Assembly: GCA_963576565.1 (NCBI GenBank)
Contig: OY755042.1
Span: 8,828,372-8,892,371 of the forward strand
Direction: 5' to 3'
Length of the DNA stretch: 64,000 nt
Source: Aspidapion aeneum
Taxonomy: Eukaryota; Arthropoda; Insecta; Coleoptera; Brentidae
Below are positions 48,325-60,900 of the stretch, in pieces; within the stretch, counting starts at the first letter, position 1; every line of letters begins with the position of its first letter. Under the pieces are notes generated by a model. That model was not told the DNA's origin. It saw only the letters and a program-made list of their open reading frames with translations, and did not search any database. The position numbers were made by a program, and so were the translations under genes.

Positions 48325-49129
48325 ATATCGCACACCCGCTAAAAAAGAGTCACAACTCAAAAATCGCCCTTATTGAGAGAAACCTGCCGCCATCATCAAA
48401 ATAACTTGTACTTTCTTCCATAAAAGCGTCACATTTATGTTTCGACAATTCACCGCGAAATGGCGATATGACTCTTTTATTTTGTCCAGTATAGCTGAGG
48501 ATGCGTTCCTTTACAGTGTCACTTTTGACTTTATAACAGCGTGAACGTGGAGTTTCATCCTGAAAAGAGTCACATTTCGAGTTGTGAAGGTTTTCGTGTG
48601 AAGTATTGGTTAAATCTGACCCATATAACAAGTAAAATACTGTTCTTTTTTGTGGTGTGACTGTTTTTTCGAATTGTTCAGTGTACTTAGAATTAAGGAG
48701 AATAAGAAAAAAATCTTTTGAATTTATTAGAGAATAATCACATTCCCAGTTGTTATTCAGCATTTTATTACTCGTTGTAAAAATAAATACAAAGTTTCTT
48801 CTTTATTTGTTTTCTTTTTTTATATTATTAACCATCCTGCGTTACATCCTGATTTACAACGTCATGATACCTTGTTCTAAAAAAGTGTCACAATATCGGG
48901 TTTTTGTCTTTTTTTTTAACTAAAAACGACAAAAATCATTTTTTCTGAGAAATATACTGAACCAATTACATTGAGCTAATAGGTTCCTGTTGATATAAAA
49001 TAACATGTTAACTCGTAATTTGTCATGTAAGTGAAAAATGAATCTCTCTAGTGAACTAAATTCTTTAACAGCGATTTTGTCAAAACAATGTTTTTGAGTT
49101 GTTACTATTTTTTAGCGGGGGTGCGATAT
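48325..49129. mobile_element. 805-bp TIR element with GTGTCAC words and an open 137-aa frame
   Basis: TIRs of ~39 bp (TATCGCACACCCGCTAAAAA; inverse at 49091-49129), TA at both edges. The interior has many AAAGAGTCACA / AAGTGTCAC words on both strands. A minus ORF 48350-48763 (137 aa, repeating ECD, KCDSF, KCDAF) has no recognised domain and overlaps the left TIR; coding is doubtful. Confidence 0.65.
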
Positions 49130-49535
49130 TTAATTTAAGTAACTGCCCTGCAAGAAATTTTTTTGTCCCAAAGCATTATTTTTTGACAGTCCTAAGCCAC
49201 CAAACTTTTAAAAATCCTTAAAAAAGTTTACAGCCCCAATCCAAGGAAAAATAAACTTCTGACACTTTATGTATAACTCCTTTAAAAGAGTTGACACTTT
49301 GAATATTTTATTTAATAAATCCAACCAGTAGTGCCAACTCTATTTTCATTCCCAGAGAAATTTGCGATCCGGATAAAATAACATTCAGATTTATTCTTTT
49401 GTGGAATTTTTATGCGAGTCACAGACTGCTTTCAAAAATTTTCTATGACTGTTTCTGAGAAAACCTCATGAGAATTTTAGATAGATTAGGATTAGATCTC
49501 CAAACAAAATAAAGAACATAAACTCAGAGCTATAA

Positions 49536-49830
49536 CCTGAAATAAGCAAAGCAGAAATAAAAAGAGCGTTAAAGAAAATGAAAAAGAACAAATCAGCTGG
49601 AAAAGACGGAGTAACGGGAGAAATGCTCAAGTACGGTGGTAAAATTATAGTTAATACACTCCATATTCTCAAAAATAAAATACTAAAAGAAAGGATAATC
49701 CCAAACAACTGAAAATAATTCATAACCATTATTCTACACAAGAAAGGCGATAGAGCAGACCTAAAAAACTATCGACCTATAACACCCCTCTATGTAATTT
49801 ATAAGCTTTTCAGGAAAATATTAACATAGA
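49536..49830 (+). pseudogene. RTE-type reverse-transcriptase fragment (fingers region)
   Basis: Translates, with one in-frame stop, to EIKRALKKMKKNKSAGKDGV, EMLKYGGK, then LHKKGDRADLKNYRPITPL and YKLF, the conserved start of an RTE-clade RT. It matches the part missing from the fragment at 26775-27570 but is 22 kb away, so it is an independent relic. Confidence 0.82.
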
Positions 49831-49839
49831 CTAACAACA

Positions 49840-49960
49840 AAACTGCATTGCGCGCGCTTTGGAATTTTTCGGACGGTTTTATGACTGTGGAACGTCCTGA
49901 TGGAACACTGCTATAAACTTGCTGTTGTACCCTTTTCTATCTCTAAAAGGCATGCGTCGA
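49840..49960 (+). repeat. Dispersed repeat (TTTTTCGGACGGTTTTATGA)
   Basis: AACTGCATTGCGCGCGCTTT and CGGACGGTTTTATGACTGT recur at 52796-52860 with ~85% identity. Confidence 0.6.
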
Positions 49961-50040
49961 TTCGCGGTCACGTGTGGTGTTTAGGAAAACAGAGGAAAAT
50001 GATGTAGGTTTATTCCGGCTTTGAAAATGTACCGTAAAAT

Positions 50041-50080
50041 AAATCAGTCCATGACGGATCTGATACCCCTCTAGTCCATT
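50041..50080 (+). mobile_element. Helitron-like family 1 fragment, target of the next element
   Basis: TCCATGACGGATCTGATACC is the family 1 start; it resumes as TTAGCACACT at 51964 after the inserted element. Confidence 0.65.
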
Positions 50081-51965
50081 CCCAAGTAACATTATTACCA
50101 CTCAAGGTTTTATAAATTTGGTTCCAAGGTTATTTAGAGGGTGCTGTTATGGGTTTTAGGATCAATTTGGCTACATAAAGGTAATTTATATTGCCAATTA
50201 CTTAAAGGGGTGTTATACAACCAAAAAGTGATTTATAAAGGGAGTATAATAAAACTGATATTCCTTCTGTTCCTTTTAGATACTTTTGGTTTTATTGATT
50301 TCTGATTTATAAAGATGGTCTTATAAAACCATTTTACCTAAAGGTTTTAAAAAGAAATAAATATAAACTTTGATCATTTAGTTTTTTTCATTACTTTAGG
50401 TCATCACAAAAGTGTTTTATAATAGAGCTAAAAGCTTATCTTATATCCTTTTGTTTTTATAGTTACCAGTAGTTTAAAAGTAAATATGATTAGATAGGCG
50501 GCCAAATAGAACCTAGTTTCCTTAAGGTTTTTAAGAGTGGTAAATATAAACTTTAGACTTGATTTTTGCCATTACTTTTAGGCATTTTAAAAAGGTTTTA
50601 TAGGAAGGCTTAAAGGTAAACTTAATTCTTTTGTATTTATAGTTACCCATAGCTGTATATTAAATATTATTTAAATAGGCGGCCATATAAAACCTTGTTT
50701 CCTTAAGGGTTCTAACAGAAGTAAGTAAATACTTACGTGTTTTATTTTTTTAGGTATTTCTTGTAAAAATAATAGATATACCTAGGTACAGATTATTACC
50801 TCCCTATTGTAAGATGGATTATTTAAAGCCCAATAATTAATAATTGTTGAGTTTCCGTCCTCCTGGGTAGGACACCCAGGCCTAGATAAGGTCTATTTAG
50901 ACGGCCAATATAAGAGGTTGCCCTCCAACCTGCAGGCAACACGAATATCATTGCACTGGCCCTCTCGATTGTGTCGAAATTGCACGATAAAAAACATTTA
51001 AAAGTGTTGAATTATACGAATTTAAACACTTTAAAAACAAATACAAAAAATTTAAGTGAGGTTATGTTGACTATGTTTACATTGTTCTTTTTTGTTGGTT
51101 TCATAAGGGCACTCAAAAATTCTTTTTGCGATTCAGTAACAAATAAAACCAAGTGACCACTATAAAACCATAATGGCGTATATAAATTTATTTAAAAAAT
51201 ATTGTAAAGAGAAAATATTTATCTAGTCGTTTTAGCAGTGTTTTTTAACAATAATTTTAGTTTAATTTTGATTTATGTAAACCAAACAGACTTTTTTAAT
51301 GGTGAATAGTGTAAATGATTTTTTTAAAAATTTGAATATTTGTTATTTTGTTATCAAAAAACTATTAAAAAGCATTCTTGAGCTGGCGCGCTTGTTTTGA
51401 GAGCTTTTCAGATACGATTTTATCAGAAAAATAAATCTGGCAGGCAATTTGATCATCAACAAAACGACAAACTCGGTATATTTTTATGTGATAAAATAAT
51501 TTTGGGACTCTGACATTTTTGGCAATTTTGTGATCTAAATTATTTTATATAGCCATTGTGAATCTAAAATATCGCCATAGCTTTTACAGGAAAACTTCTT
51601 TACTCTAAAGGTATTATGGTATTCAACAGAATCGCCAGGATACCAAATTACCAAATCTAGTTTTATAATAGGATAGAGGACGTTTCTGAGTTGCTTTTAG
51701 AACCTGACATAATAGCTTTAGGCTCTAAAAGGTTCTATACTGGTGGAACCGCTAGAGGGCGAAGCTGGAGTTTATTTCTTATGGTTTTATAGTGAGTTTA
51801 ATACATAGGTTGCCACCACCAATTGGGGAGTCCCATTTAGGAGGTCTAAGGGGTATATAAGGGTAATGGGAACGTGCTAGCAACCAAACATTGAAACTAA
51901 TGGTTTTAAGGAAAGGCGCTAGCAACCTTTTAGCTTCTTCTATAAATAAAGAAATGTTACTTGGG
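50081..51965 (+). mobile_element. Unclassified TIR element 'CCCAAGTAACA', right copy
   Basis: Uninterrupted 1,885-bp version of the 44240-46510 element in opposite orientation; ends CCCAAGTAACATT and AATGTTACTTGGG's counterpart. Inserted in a Helitron-like fragment with a 2-bp TT duplication. Small ORFs (50971-51156; 51779-52078) are not supported. Confidence 0.88.
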
Positions 51966-52974
51966 TTAGCACACTCCACGCAAATATAAAAATATATTTT
52001 AAATTTCCAAAGAAACATTGTGCTACATCTGTAGCATCTGTTGATTTTTTTCAAGAGCCTCTTAATTTTTATTACCACGGGAAATCTTGTAGGTATACCT
52101 CATGGAAAAAAACTATACTGACCATAGCGTAGCCTGCTTAGAAAAAGAAAAACTAGTTTAGCAGGTTATTGGATGATGAAATATAATGGTTTACCCTAAT
52201 CGCGGCAAATCCTGGTGTCCTGTGAACTAGAAGTTAAAAGGAGAGGGGTAAAACCGGATGTGAAATTTTACACCAGATTTGGCGGAAGAACAAACGACTT
52301 CGCTTTAAGGCATCGACATTAAGGTCATTAACTATATATACCTACCAATTTACAAGCTACAAATTGTGATTTTCCTACCTTCTTAGAAGTATCCCGATCT
52401 CTATTTCCTAAAAATGAATAAAATCACAAAAACTTTGTGAATATTAAGGATTTCTATAATAGGTAGGTAATTTCACAAATTATTTTTGGTATATTTAGTT
52501 TATTAGGCAGTTTGTAGTGGTTTATAGTTTGTAAATATAAATTAAATTAATGTAATTTTAACTGCATTTTAAAGGTCAAAATAAAAATGTATTATGATAA
52601 GCCTATGTAATTGTGTAATCATTTCTGTGTGCAACTTTAATTTCGTGCTCTCGAATTCATACGTTGCCTTCGATCTATCTTTACGAGAGACCACGAAATC
52701 CACCCTTTCTTTTAGTCACGTCTCGCATATGATCACAAGCCTGAAGTAAATCGATCGTCGTCCATCTAACCAAAACCGTTTCAAAACAGTCTTCGTACTG
52801 CATTACGTGCGCTCTTGGATTCTTCGGACGGTTTTATGACTGTCGGACGACGTCATTGAACAAAGCTAATATACTCAATACGACACGGCGTGAAGCGCGC
52901 GCATAAGGGTGTGGTCGTCGGTTAAGTCTGAAAACCGTTCACCTAGCCGTTTCGTTTCAAACCAGTTCTAGTGG
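51966..52974. other. Anonymous, with a dispersed repeat
   Basis: 52796-52945 matches the repeat at 49840. A plus-strand stretch near 52200-52310 reads ELEVKRRGVKPDVKFYTRFG, possibly a transposon ORF end, unassigned. Confidence 0.4.
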
Positions 52975-53690
52975 TGGGCAATCCAGGTCGTTTTTGAGAT
53001 CCGGCTCAACGGATCCGGGTCAGTACAAAGAGCCGACTCACTGAATCGGCTCGCGGATCCGGATCTCTCTAATTTATGACGATAGTGTTTTCTGCGTTCG
53101 TTTCTCCGCTTCGCTGTCAATTTGCGCTCTTGGCCTTGGCTTTTGCCGCTCGCCGCAAATGGGATACGTGGCGCTCTCTGTGAATTCTATGCTGAACTGC
53201 ATTATTCAGATTATTGATCAAGCAAGCTAGAAAACTATAACAAAGCCATTGTAGTTATGAATCATCTGATCGACCATCAACGAAATATCAAGAAACTCGT
53301 CCTTTTGTTTTCAAGTAATTAAGTAAATAAATTATCATAAAATTGTGCCGTAAAAAATAAAGATTTTAAATAAAAGTTGTCAACGTGCTCTTTACGCAGC
53401 CTCCCTTCAGAGTTGTATGTGTTTGCGATTCGTGCGATTCAATGCATTCAACGGTTCTCGGAACTCTTCGGTCGCTTTTCGAGCGGTTTGAACTGCGGTT
53501 CAGTTGGGAGTTCTGTAGTCGGAAGAGTTCGTGAATATTCGAACGCTTTTTCAATCGTCAAATCATCACAGACTCACAGATCGCGGATCCGCGAACCGGC
53601 TTTTTGAAAATCCGAGAGTCGGTTCTCACGGCTCAGCATAAAGATCCGGATCTTTGAACCGGTTCATTCATTCATTGAGAAGCTCACACA
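52975..53690. mobile_element. Possible hAT-like element with GATCCGG words
   Basis: Starts TAGTGGTGGGCAATCCAGG; subterminal GAGATCCGGCTC, CGGATCCGG words recur at 53580-53660 (GCGGATCCGCGAACCGG). It ends with TTCATTCATTCATTG. A clear right TIR was not found. Confidence 0.4.
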
Positions 53691-54239
53691 AGGCAAAGCT
53701 CCACTTTCCCGGTTACCCGAAAGGACGACACACAAGAGACTTGTATAAAAAATGTACTAACATTACTTTTGCCATAAAAGTATATACGTGCAACCCGGTA
53801 GTAAATAATATGTCTCGCTATTAACCCCTATGTTTTTTTGAAGTAATAAAAAACACTGACTGTGTGTAAAAGTATCATAAATAATAATAAACACATAACT
53901 CTTAACACGAAAAATAAAACTCTAAATTTCTTCACACTGTGTAGTTAGTATCTGCCGCTGTGACTATTAAAAGTGGTGTTATTTTAACCCATATATAAGA
54001 AGTGCTACTTGTCTACCTACTTTAATTTACCTATAAGTGTTTGACAAATTTAAAACAATTTGTATGTTAAATATATACTGACTTATATTGTTAAAATTTA
54101 TAAAAATTACAAATACTGTGTTGCATTAATTTATACAGAAAAATCAACAAGCAAACTTCACCAGCACCTTTTAATCTCTAGTTAAAGAAAAGAAAAGCTG
54201 ATATTACTTCAACACAGATGGTAAACTTATCAAAAAAAT
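53691..54239. other. No feature recognised
   Basis: AT-rich anonymous sequence. Confidence 0.45.
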
Positions 54240-54725
54240 TACAGAAAGTGTCATCCAGCAGCTTCGATACATGCCTGCAACCTTCTAAGCCAGTTATATA
54301 TAATCCTTTGGAAAAGTCCTAGAATCTTTTTAATATGATTTATTCCGTCAATAATTATTTGCAATAACTATTAAATATTATTAATGGAAACCGATAAAAT
54401 GTCCCCAAAGTAAAAATCCAAGGGATTGAGATCGGGGGAGCGAGGTGGCTATGGCTGTAGTCCAAATATACCAATCCAACGATTTCCAAACTTTTCGGTT
54501 AATAGGTCACAAACGCGTTTATTAATATGAGGCGCTATCATATTATTAGCTTGAGCATCTAGCGACACTTCCTAAATCTCCAAATCTAGTATTAGTGGTA
54601 ATTGTTCGGCTAGAAAATTAAAATATCTTTAGCCATTTAAATATTCGTGGATGAAAATATGAAACACTAACTGGTTTTCAATAATACCAGACCAAGCATT
54701 CACTTTTTAATACTGTTTATGCTTA
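54240..54725 (-). pseudogene. mariner/Tc1-type transposase relic
   Basis: Minus-strand frames read SGIIENQLVFHIF, EYLNG, LAEQLPLIL, a degraded NNMIAPHI where a catalytic HDGAPAH is expected, VCDLLTEKFGNRWIG, then PPRSPDLNPLDF (third Asp) and a terminal RRLQACIEAAG. Several stops interrupt. Distinct in sequence from the mariner relic at 47.6 kb. Confidence 0.72.
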
Positions 54726-55799
54726 GATTGTGGCCTTAAAAAAATAAAATAAAAAAATGTGGGCGCCAATTTGTGGCCTTAAAAAAAGTTGTGTGACATT
54801 TGTGGCAGCTTAAAGACGTCGCCGCCATTTTGTGACACTGAAACCCACTGAATAATTAAACAAATATCTGGAAGCAGAACTGTATTTTCCAGCTAGGTAA
54901 AACATTGATATGCCCGGTAACTTTTATACAGTGGAGAAGGGGGGGTTCAGAAATAAGAAAATTTTAAGTGCGCCACATTATTTAATATCAATGTTTTACA
55001 AAGAAGATCTTAAATAAAATACAGTTCAACCCAAATGTTGTAGCCAAACAATGAAATTCCACCTACTTCCGAGGCTTCCAGAATATTTGTGTAATTAAAA
55101 AAAACCAAAAAAAATAAACAGAATAAAATTCTAAAAGATTGAATTAAGATGACAAAACTAGGAGCACTTTACAGGTAGATGGACTCCTTTAACAGGTCAT
55201 AGTGTACCTACCTCTGAGTCAGTAGTGTGAGACTCGGTTACATAAATGATTGAAAAAAAAAATAAATATACTTCCAAAATTATTCTGTCATAGGGGAGAT
55301 CTGGACCAAATATCCGCTGTCATCATTCTACGCTAGGTCGAATGAGACAGACAGCAACCCAGTCCGAGATCCACCCCATGAGGTAAAAATGTTTAACGAA
55401 ACCGCTACATAAAAAATATAATCTCATCTCTCTTTTGTCTCCGCAAAGTTGGTTCACTGGATTGTACAAATAACAAAGAAATTTAGTTCATCTTGTATAT
55501 TTTGATTGTAAAACTTGAGAAAAATACCAAACAAGTCAGGGCCAAAATAGCAAGGCACTTCAAATTTGACAGTAAAACTATCTTAAATAAATGAAATGAA
55601 GGAAAACAAGTCAATGTAGTAAATATGCCGCAAAACCAGGGTTATGACGTCATACCTTATCTTGCGTTTACAAGAAATGTTGAAATTATACTGTGAAAGC
55701 TTGTATATGAAAAGATTAAGTCTAAATTATATTAAAAAAATTATATATGAGAAAAAAATTATAGTTAAGGCTCGCTCCTACCTTGGTCCTTGATTATTT
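54726..55799. other. No gene recognised
   Basis: Includes GTGGCAGC and CCGCCATTTTGTGACA phrases (54740-54840) typical of degraded repeats; no ORF of note. Confidence 0.4.
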
Positions 55800-56614
55800 A
55801 ATAATTATAGGTGTTTATTTGGTAAACCTGGAGGTGTTGTAGGTTTCCCGACATACTCCTGCTGTTCCGGCTTGCCCGCGCCTCCCCTACTGCCGCTTAG
55901 CACATCACGCTAGGGCAGCACATGGTCTTGAGTGTTGATGGTTCCTTGCCCGAGCGTAAAAAAGGTTGTGGGACACTTGCCCGAGCGTAGAACCCTGTGG
56001 AAAATGAAATGTTTCAGTTTCCTGGAATTCGTCAATTTTGCACGAAGTTCCCCTACACAGTAACTTAAATCGAGAACCCCATGTCGACTCAATAAAATAA
56101 AGCAAATTTAAACAGATGAACTAAAATAACTCTAACGTACCTTTCCCAGGGTACAACTGGCTACACCTGGCTTCACACCAGCGTCCAGCCCCAAATGTCG
56201 GTGGAATGGACGGGCTGTAGACAAAGGAGAAAAACAATATATAGTTTTTATCCAACACGTGGTTAAATGAAAAATATAAAAAAAACGCCAACAATTCCCC
56301 ACGTCTTTTGTCAAAAAAAGTACATTTCCCACGAAAAAATAATTACAATTTGGGAGGCAAATATTATCTTGAAGAGTACTCAAATAATAAAAAAAATGAA
56401 AAAAAATAAAATCGAACTTACCGCTGCTCTTTCCCCGTACAAAATGGCGTGGCCGACTTAAATTCCCCTCAAAACAGGGTGCGAGCGTCACTCCAGATTG
56501 CCTAGACACGACGGACTCACTTCCACAGTTTCTGGGATATCTCCTACAATCGCTGTAGTGCCAATCACCAAAAACAAAGGCGATCCCAGAAACTGTTGTC
56601 GACCCAACCAAATT
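55800..56614 (-). other. Leader-like sequence with apparent splice sites after the LTR
   Basis: Downstream of the candidate LTR (minus strand) the sequence reads AATTTGGTTGGG, then has a donor (GCG/GTAAGT, GT at 56421-56420) and a pyrimidine-rich acceptor (TTTGTCTACAG, exon start 56214), giving a 207-nt possible intron. A further donor-like AAG/GTACGT follows near 56140 and another acceptor-like TTTTCCACAG near 55990. A 14-bp inverted repeat (ACAGTTTCTGGGAT and its complement) lies at about 56527-56604. It could be the leader of a tandem, truncated second copy of the LTR element or a host transcript start. No coding exon was recognised. Confidence 0.3.
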
Positions 56615-57914
56615 TGTTAGCAAAGAGAGACAAAGCACTTAGTCGAGAATACCAGAATAATGCAGTGGCCGGAAACCGTTTTGTAAATTTGGTGGGGAGT
56701 GGGGACGGTAAAACGCAATAGTACCAACCTAATCTTCCCGGTTAAATTCAAATAAAGGATGCAAACCTATTTATAAAAAACTTTTCCGCCAAAAATAAAT
56801 CTCTACATTCAGTGGCAAGCCTGGAAGAAAAACCCGGGGTTTTCAAAGTAACCAATGAGGAGATACCGCATAGTTCTATACAGGTATATAGGGGGCAGCA
56901 CCGACCAAGGGGATAGGAAGTACGTAAAACAAAACTTGAGGTGTTGTCGGATCTATTTCCACGGTTGAAATTTTTATAACAAGGACGTCGAGACACCCTC
57001 CATACACATTATTAATATTCGAACACTCAACCAATTCCCATATGAGTAAAGCTATACTGAGCGCAGAATTTAGTTGCACTCCAGTTACAGTCTTCGTCAA
57101 AAGTTTCCTTCGCTCTTTATAAATGTTTTCTCTAATATTCATATGGTTTAACGCCATTTTTGTAAAACATTTCTACAGTAACAAAGTTGTTTCTGAACCT
57201 GAACCCAAAAATACACACTGAACTATTGCTTAAAGGCACAAGAGTGTTCAGGTGTTAACTCACACGATTTCGTTTATTCTTTTAGTCTTGGTTTTTATCC
57301 CTCGTTTATCTCCCATTTACAACAGTGCATAACTCGTATTTATTTTATCCTTTCCCTATCAAATTAATAAAGATATCAAAGTGGCGGAGCCTCGGTTGTT
57401 ACTGGTCAAACCGTGAACCTAAATATGTTTTCGTGCTATCAAAACTAGCTAATCCGTGAAGAATATGGGGTTCGGATTGTCCCAATATCCTCGAAATAAA
57501 CGTAAGGGAATGAAATGTTCATCTAAATGTTTCCTTCCTGTTACTGAAACCATTTGTGATGCGGCAACGCCGCCATTCCCCAGCATAACAGCTGTTTAAC
57601 TTTATGAGCGTCAAAGAGCATCAGAAAATTCCACAGATAAAAACAAAACAATCAAAATTTTTATGTGATTCTCCCGAAGCCTGTGATCTTAAATTCCAAT
57701 TACGATGTCCAGATAATGCGATGTGCGTAGTGTCCACAGTAATTCGATGGAATGCCTCCTTTTAAGGTAACTTCCTAGACCCTATATAACCTCCAAACCT
57801 AGCTCTATAAAATACCCTTACTTGTGTACAGAAAGACGAATCAAAGAGCCTTGATTATTTACCTAAATAAACAAATATGTAACGCTGCTTTAAACGAAAA
57901 AATGACACGTTACA
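56615..57914 (-). repeat. Probable 3' LTR of the gypsy element
   Basis: On the minus strand this stretch begins TGTAACG right after the polypurine tract and ends GCTAACA, giving the TG...CA ends typical of LTRs and a length near 1.3 kb. The 3' limit is a guess from the terminal bases, because no second LTR copy is visible before the window ends at 64000. The minus strand has a TATAAAG near 57113-57119. The 168-aa minus ORF crossing the lower boundary (56132-56638) resembles nothing I recognise. Confidence 0.45.
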
Positions 57915-57935
57915 TAATCCCCCCCCAACTTCAAG
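57915..57935 (-). other. Polypurine tract of the gypsy element
   Basis: Immediately after the pol stop, the minus strand carries a run of eight G preceded by GTT and followed by ATTA, directly before TGTAACG, which looks like an LTR start. Position and purine run fit the primer for plus-strand DNA synthesis. Confidence 0.7.
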
Positions 57936-57953
57936 ACGATTAACCTAAAAAGG

Positions 57954-60900
57954 TTAATCGGAGAGGTCCGCTGCCGACTTAAGGTCTTTGGCATGCCAAC
58001 TCCCTGGCAGTACTTTACCCGATGGTTCCTGAAGCTCAAATATCCATGGAGAAATTTTATTCCTAATCACATAAGGACCAACGAATTTCGGTGCTAACTT
58101 CTTCGAGAAAAACTTCGCAGCATCTGACAAAACATAATTCTTCTTCCAAACACGCTGACCCACAACAAAGTTGGGTACCCTTGTACGCAAATTATACTGA
58201 ACTACGTTTTTCTCTCCAGCCACCTCTAACCTTCTCTTAACATCCGCATAGAGCTTCCGGAAACCTTCGTTCTTACTTTCAGCTGCAGATTGTACACCAT
58301 TCTCTTCAGATAACAACACTGGGTTGGAGTAATCTTTTCCTGACAGACACATATTTCTACCAAAATTAACAAAGAAAGGAGACATCCTGGTTGTCTCATG
58401 GGTTGCAGTACGAATCGCGCAGGCAAGTTTATGTATTTGTTCGTCCCACTTCCTGTGGTTGTCTTTCACATAACAACATAACATGGTTTTTAACGTGCGA
58501 TTCGTCCTTTCTGTTGGATTTGCTCTGGGGTGATAATACGGATTATACTGAATTTTCACCTGATAACTCTCAGCAAAACGCTTAAACTCGTTACTCTTGT
58601 ACTGAGGGCCATTATCACAAAGTATCAAACGGGGTACTCCGAAGACCATAAATACTTGCTCCTCAAGATGCTTGACAACTGCTTGAGTAGGGGCTGTTCG
58701 CATTGGAAAAACTAAGGAAAACTTACTTAAATAGTCCGTCACGACAAGAATCCAGCAATTACCCTTTGTTGAACGAGGTAGAGGTCCACATAAATCAGTC
58801 GAAATAATTTCCCAAGGACGAGTTGGTTTTGGGTGAGATATCATCTGATCAGATACACCTTGTGTATCACCTTTATGAGCTGCACAGACAAAGCATTTCT
58901 TTACAAAAGTTGCCACGTCCTGGCGCATTTTTGGCCAATAATATTTTTCTGCCAGTCTGTGGAAGGTTTTATACACACCCATATGTCCTGCGGTAGGAGG
59001 ATCGTGAGCTTCTCCAATAATTCTACGTCTATGATCTTTGGGGACTACCTCTTTCCAATATTCGTTAGATGGTGAAAGTTGAGGGTATTCTTGTTTGACA
59101 TATTTATACAACTTATTATCAGTGTATCTCCAGTTCATAAATTTTAACGGTGATTCTACGACCCTCTTTATCATCTTTTGGTACCATCGATCTTTAATTG
59201 CTGTTGAAACATCTCTGGGCTGCGAAATTGTATCAATCATAGGTACTGCACGAGACAACATGTCCGGGACAACTAAATCTTTCCCTCTCCGATGGATTAC
59301 TTCAAAATCATATTGCTGCAGTTTTACAGACCAACGAGCAAGTCTTCCACTGGGCTCTTTTAAGCTATGAAGCCATTTTAAACTAAAATGATCTGTTATG
59401 ACCTTAAACGAGATCCCCTCAATATAAGGCCGGAGCTTCTCTATCGCCCAAACCAATGCCAAACATTCTCGCTCGGTGGTCGTGTAAACACGTTCTTGCT
59501 TAGTCAAAGATCGACTCAAATAGCATATGACTTTGTCTCCTTCAGGATAAGGCTGCGTTAAACATGCTCCTATTCCATATCCTGATGCGTCTGTTTGAAT
59601 GACAAATTCCTTGCTATAATCTGGACATGTAAGAATCGGTGCAGTCACTAAAAGTTCCTTAATCTTAATAAATGCTTTTTCGCAGTCTGCAGTCCAATCG
59701 AACTTTTGATTTTTCTTAGTTAGAGCTGTAATTGGAGCTATTATCGCTGAAAAATTCTCTATGAAACGTCTATACCAGGATATTGTACCTACAACTCTAC
59801 GAACTTCTCTGACAGTTCTTGGCCTCTGGAGCTCTAACATGGCTCTAATTTTATTAGGGTCAACTCGGATGCCTCGACGGTCCACTACGAAACCTAAATA
59901 AGTCATTTCTGGCCTACACAGTTGGCATTTCTCCCAACTTACCGTTATCTTTGCATTCTGCAATCTTCGTAGGACTTCCTCAAGAATTCTAAGATGTTCA
60001 GAAAAGCTCTGTGTGACAATTACGAGGTCATCGAGATATACGTACACGTAGGGGTCTAAATCGTTTCCTATGATGCTATCTATGAGTCTCTGCCAAGTTG
60101 CAGGTGCATTATGAAGACCAAATGGTAACCGCTTAAATTGGAAGAGACCTCGTCGACAGATGAATGCTGTTAGTGGCTTCGATGATTCTTCCATTGGTAC
60201 TTGCCAATAAGCACTCTTAATATCTAAAGTTGACAAGTACTTAGCATCTTTCAATTTGTCAAGAGTCTCGGATACGAGTGGTAAAGGATAACTATCACGC
60301 GCCGTCACTGAGTTCAATTTGCGGTAGTCTACACAGAAACGATATTTCTTTGTGTTTTTCTTTTGTACCATTACCACTGGTGAAGCCCATGAACTACTAC
60401 TACGTTCTATCACATCCATTTTCAGCATTTCGTCGATTTCGTCATCAATAAGTTTCTGAATGACCGGTGAGACCTTATATGAACGTTGTCTTATCGGTGC
60501 TGCATCTGTTGTAATCTTATGCTCTACCCTGTCGGTACATCCCAGTGAGTCACCCATAATAGTCTTATATTTAACGACCAATTCCTCTAGTCGTTCTGAT
60601 TCATAAGGCGAAAGAGTAGTTTGTTGGTCTGGTGTTTCTAAAGAACAAATCACATCTTTATTATCGGCAAAGTGCCACTCATTAGTACTTAAGTTCGGTA
60701 CTATCCCCATCGAAATCCAAAAATCTAATCCCAAAATCAGAGTGTGCGGCAACTCAGGAACGACGACGACCTCTATTAACCTAAATTTATCTTGAACTCG
60801 CATAGGCAGCTGCACTGTCCCAATACTACTCGTGCTTTGATCATTTGCCACAATACAACTCGTCTTCTTTGTCGTATCAAGTGAAAAACCAAACCTCTCG

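Noticed and set aside
56132..56638. 168-aa minus ORF as an env-like gene after pol
   Set aside because: It lies in and beyond the LTR, has no signal peptide, fusion or glycoprotein pattern, and spans apparent splice sites.
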